Shown: piece after piece, positions 63,961 through 64,000 of the stretch | Numbering within the stretch: position 1 is the stretch's first letter | How the letters are laid out: the number at the start of each line of letters is the position of its first letter | DNA from: Agromyces sp. G08B096 | GTDB lineage: Bacteria > Actinomycetota > Actinomycetes > Actinomycetales > Microbacteriaceae | DNA: 64,000 bases | Reading direction: 5' to 3' | Assembly (NCBI RefSeq): GCF_040267705.1 | Contig: NZ_CP158374.1 | Location: 2,356,001 to 2,420,000 of the forward strand | Made by a program: the position numbers and the translations under genes | The notes under the pieces: generated by a model | Seen by the model: only the letters and a program-made list of their open reading frames with translations | Database searches by the model: none | What the model was told of the DNA's origin: nothing

Positions 63961-64000
63961 TCACAGCGTCTGCTCGATCCACTCCTGGAGATCGGCGATG
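63961..64000 (-). CDS. 3' end of a gene cut by the window edge
   Basis: Reading the minus strand, the frame enters from the right edge and encodes IADLQEWIEQTL before TGA (63963-63961). It is probably the end of another polysaccharide-cluster gene on the same transcript as the flippase. Too short to identify. Confidence 0.5.
   Translation of the reverse strand, partial: IADLQEWIEQTL

Overview
The window is high-GC actinobacterial chromosome, most likely from the family Microbacteriaceae (Agromyces/Microbacterium-like). The grounds are an mtrA-mtrB-lpqB-comF-hpf-secA block with an Rv3235-family gene beside it, a whiB gene near DUF3499/manB/manA genes as in other actinobacteria, and several start codons preceded by TANNNT boxes at leaderless spacing. 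No rRNA, tRNA, CRISPR array or insertion sequence was recognised.

Region 1 (1 to about 23.95 kb) is the late half of a siphovirus-type prophage whose left end lies outside the window. In order it holds small unknown genes and a permuted NlpC/P60-like hydrolase, small and large terminase, portal, MuF-like minor capsid protein, scaffold, major capsid protein with an inserted domain, four head-tail connector/neck genes, tail tube with a C-terminal TIG-type domain, tail assembly chaperone with a -1 frameshift site (CCCAAAA), tape measure, distal tail protein, fibre and baseplate genes interleaved with an M23-like protein and an amidase, an S74-chaperone fibre, and a lysis/membrane set. Four genes point against the late operon: a 78-aa gene before the terminase genes, a 150-aa secreted protein gene between fibre and lysis genes, and, beyond a strong terminator at 22.75 kb, accessory genes including two proteins each built from two tandem copies of a short domain. 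No integrase, repressor or replication gene is visible, so these would lie to the left.

Region 2 (24.1 to 33.4 kb) is conserved chromosome: an Rv3235-family gene converging on secA, then, on the minus strand, mtrA-mtrB-lpqB-comF-hpf-secA. It covers the envelope/division two-component system, a phosphoribosyltransferase, ribosome hibernation factor and the Sec motor ATPase. A strong hairpin separates hpf from secA.

Region 3 (33.6 to 41.1 kb) is a plus-strand operon (multi-pass membrane protein, DUF4129, DUF4350, MoxR ATPase, DUF58) with a SpoIIM-family gene and an RDD-family gene diverging from a 17-bp gap. The biochemical role of this set is not established.

Region 4 (41.1 to 53.5 kb) holds ahcY, manB, DUF3499, a zincin-fold protein lacking HExxH, a DUF5719 protein, a 1021-aa glycosyltransferase/membrane fusion, whiB, galE, a 50-aa membrane peptide, a GlxA-type regulator and manA. 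ManA, ManB and GalE provide nucleotide-sugar precursors for the surface polysaccharide genes.

Region 5 (53.6 to 64 kb) starts with an acyl-CoA dehydrogenase and continues as a cell-surface polysaccharide locus: two tandem O-antigen-ligase/polymerase-like proteins, a methyltransferase, four glycosyltransferases, a DUF2304 protein, a flippase and the end of a further gene cut by the window edge.
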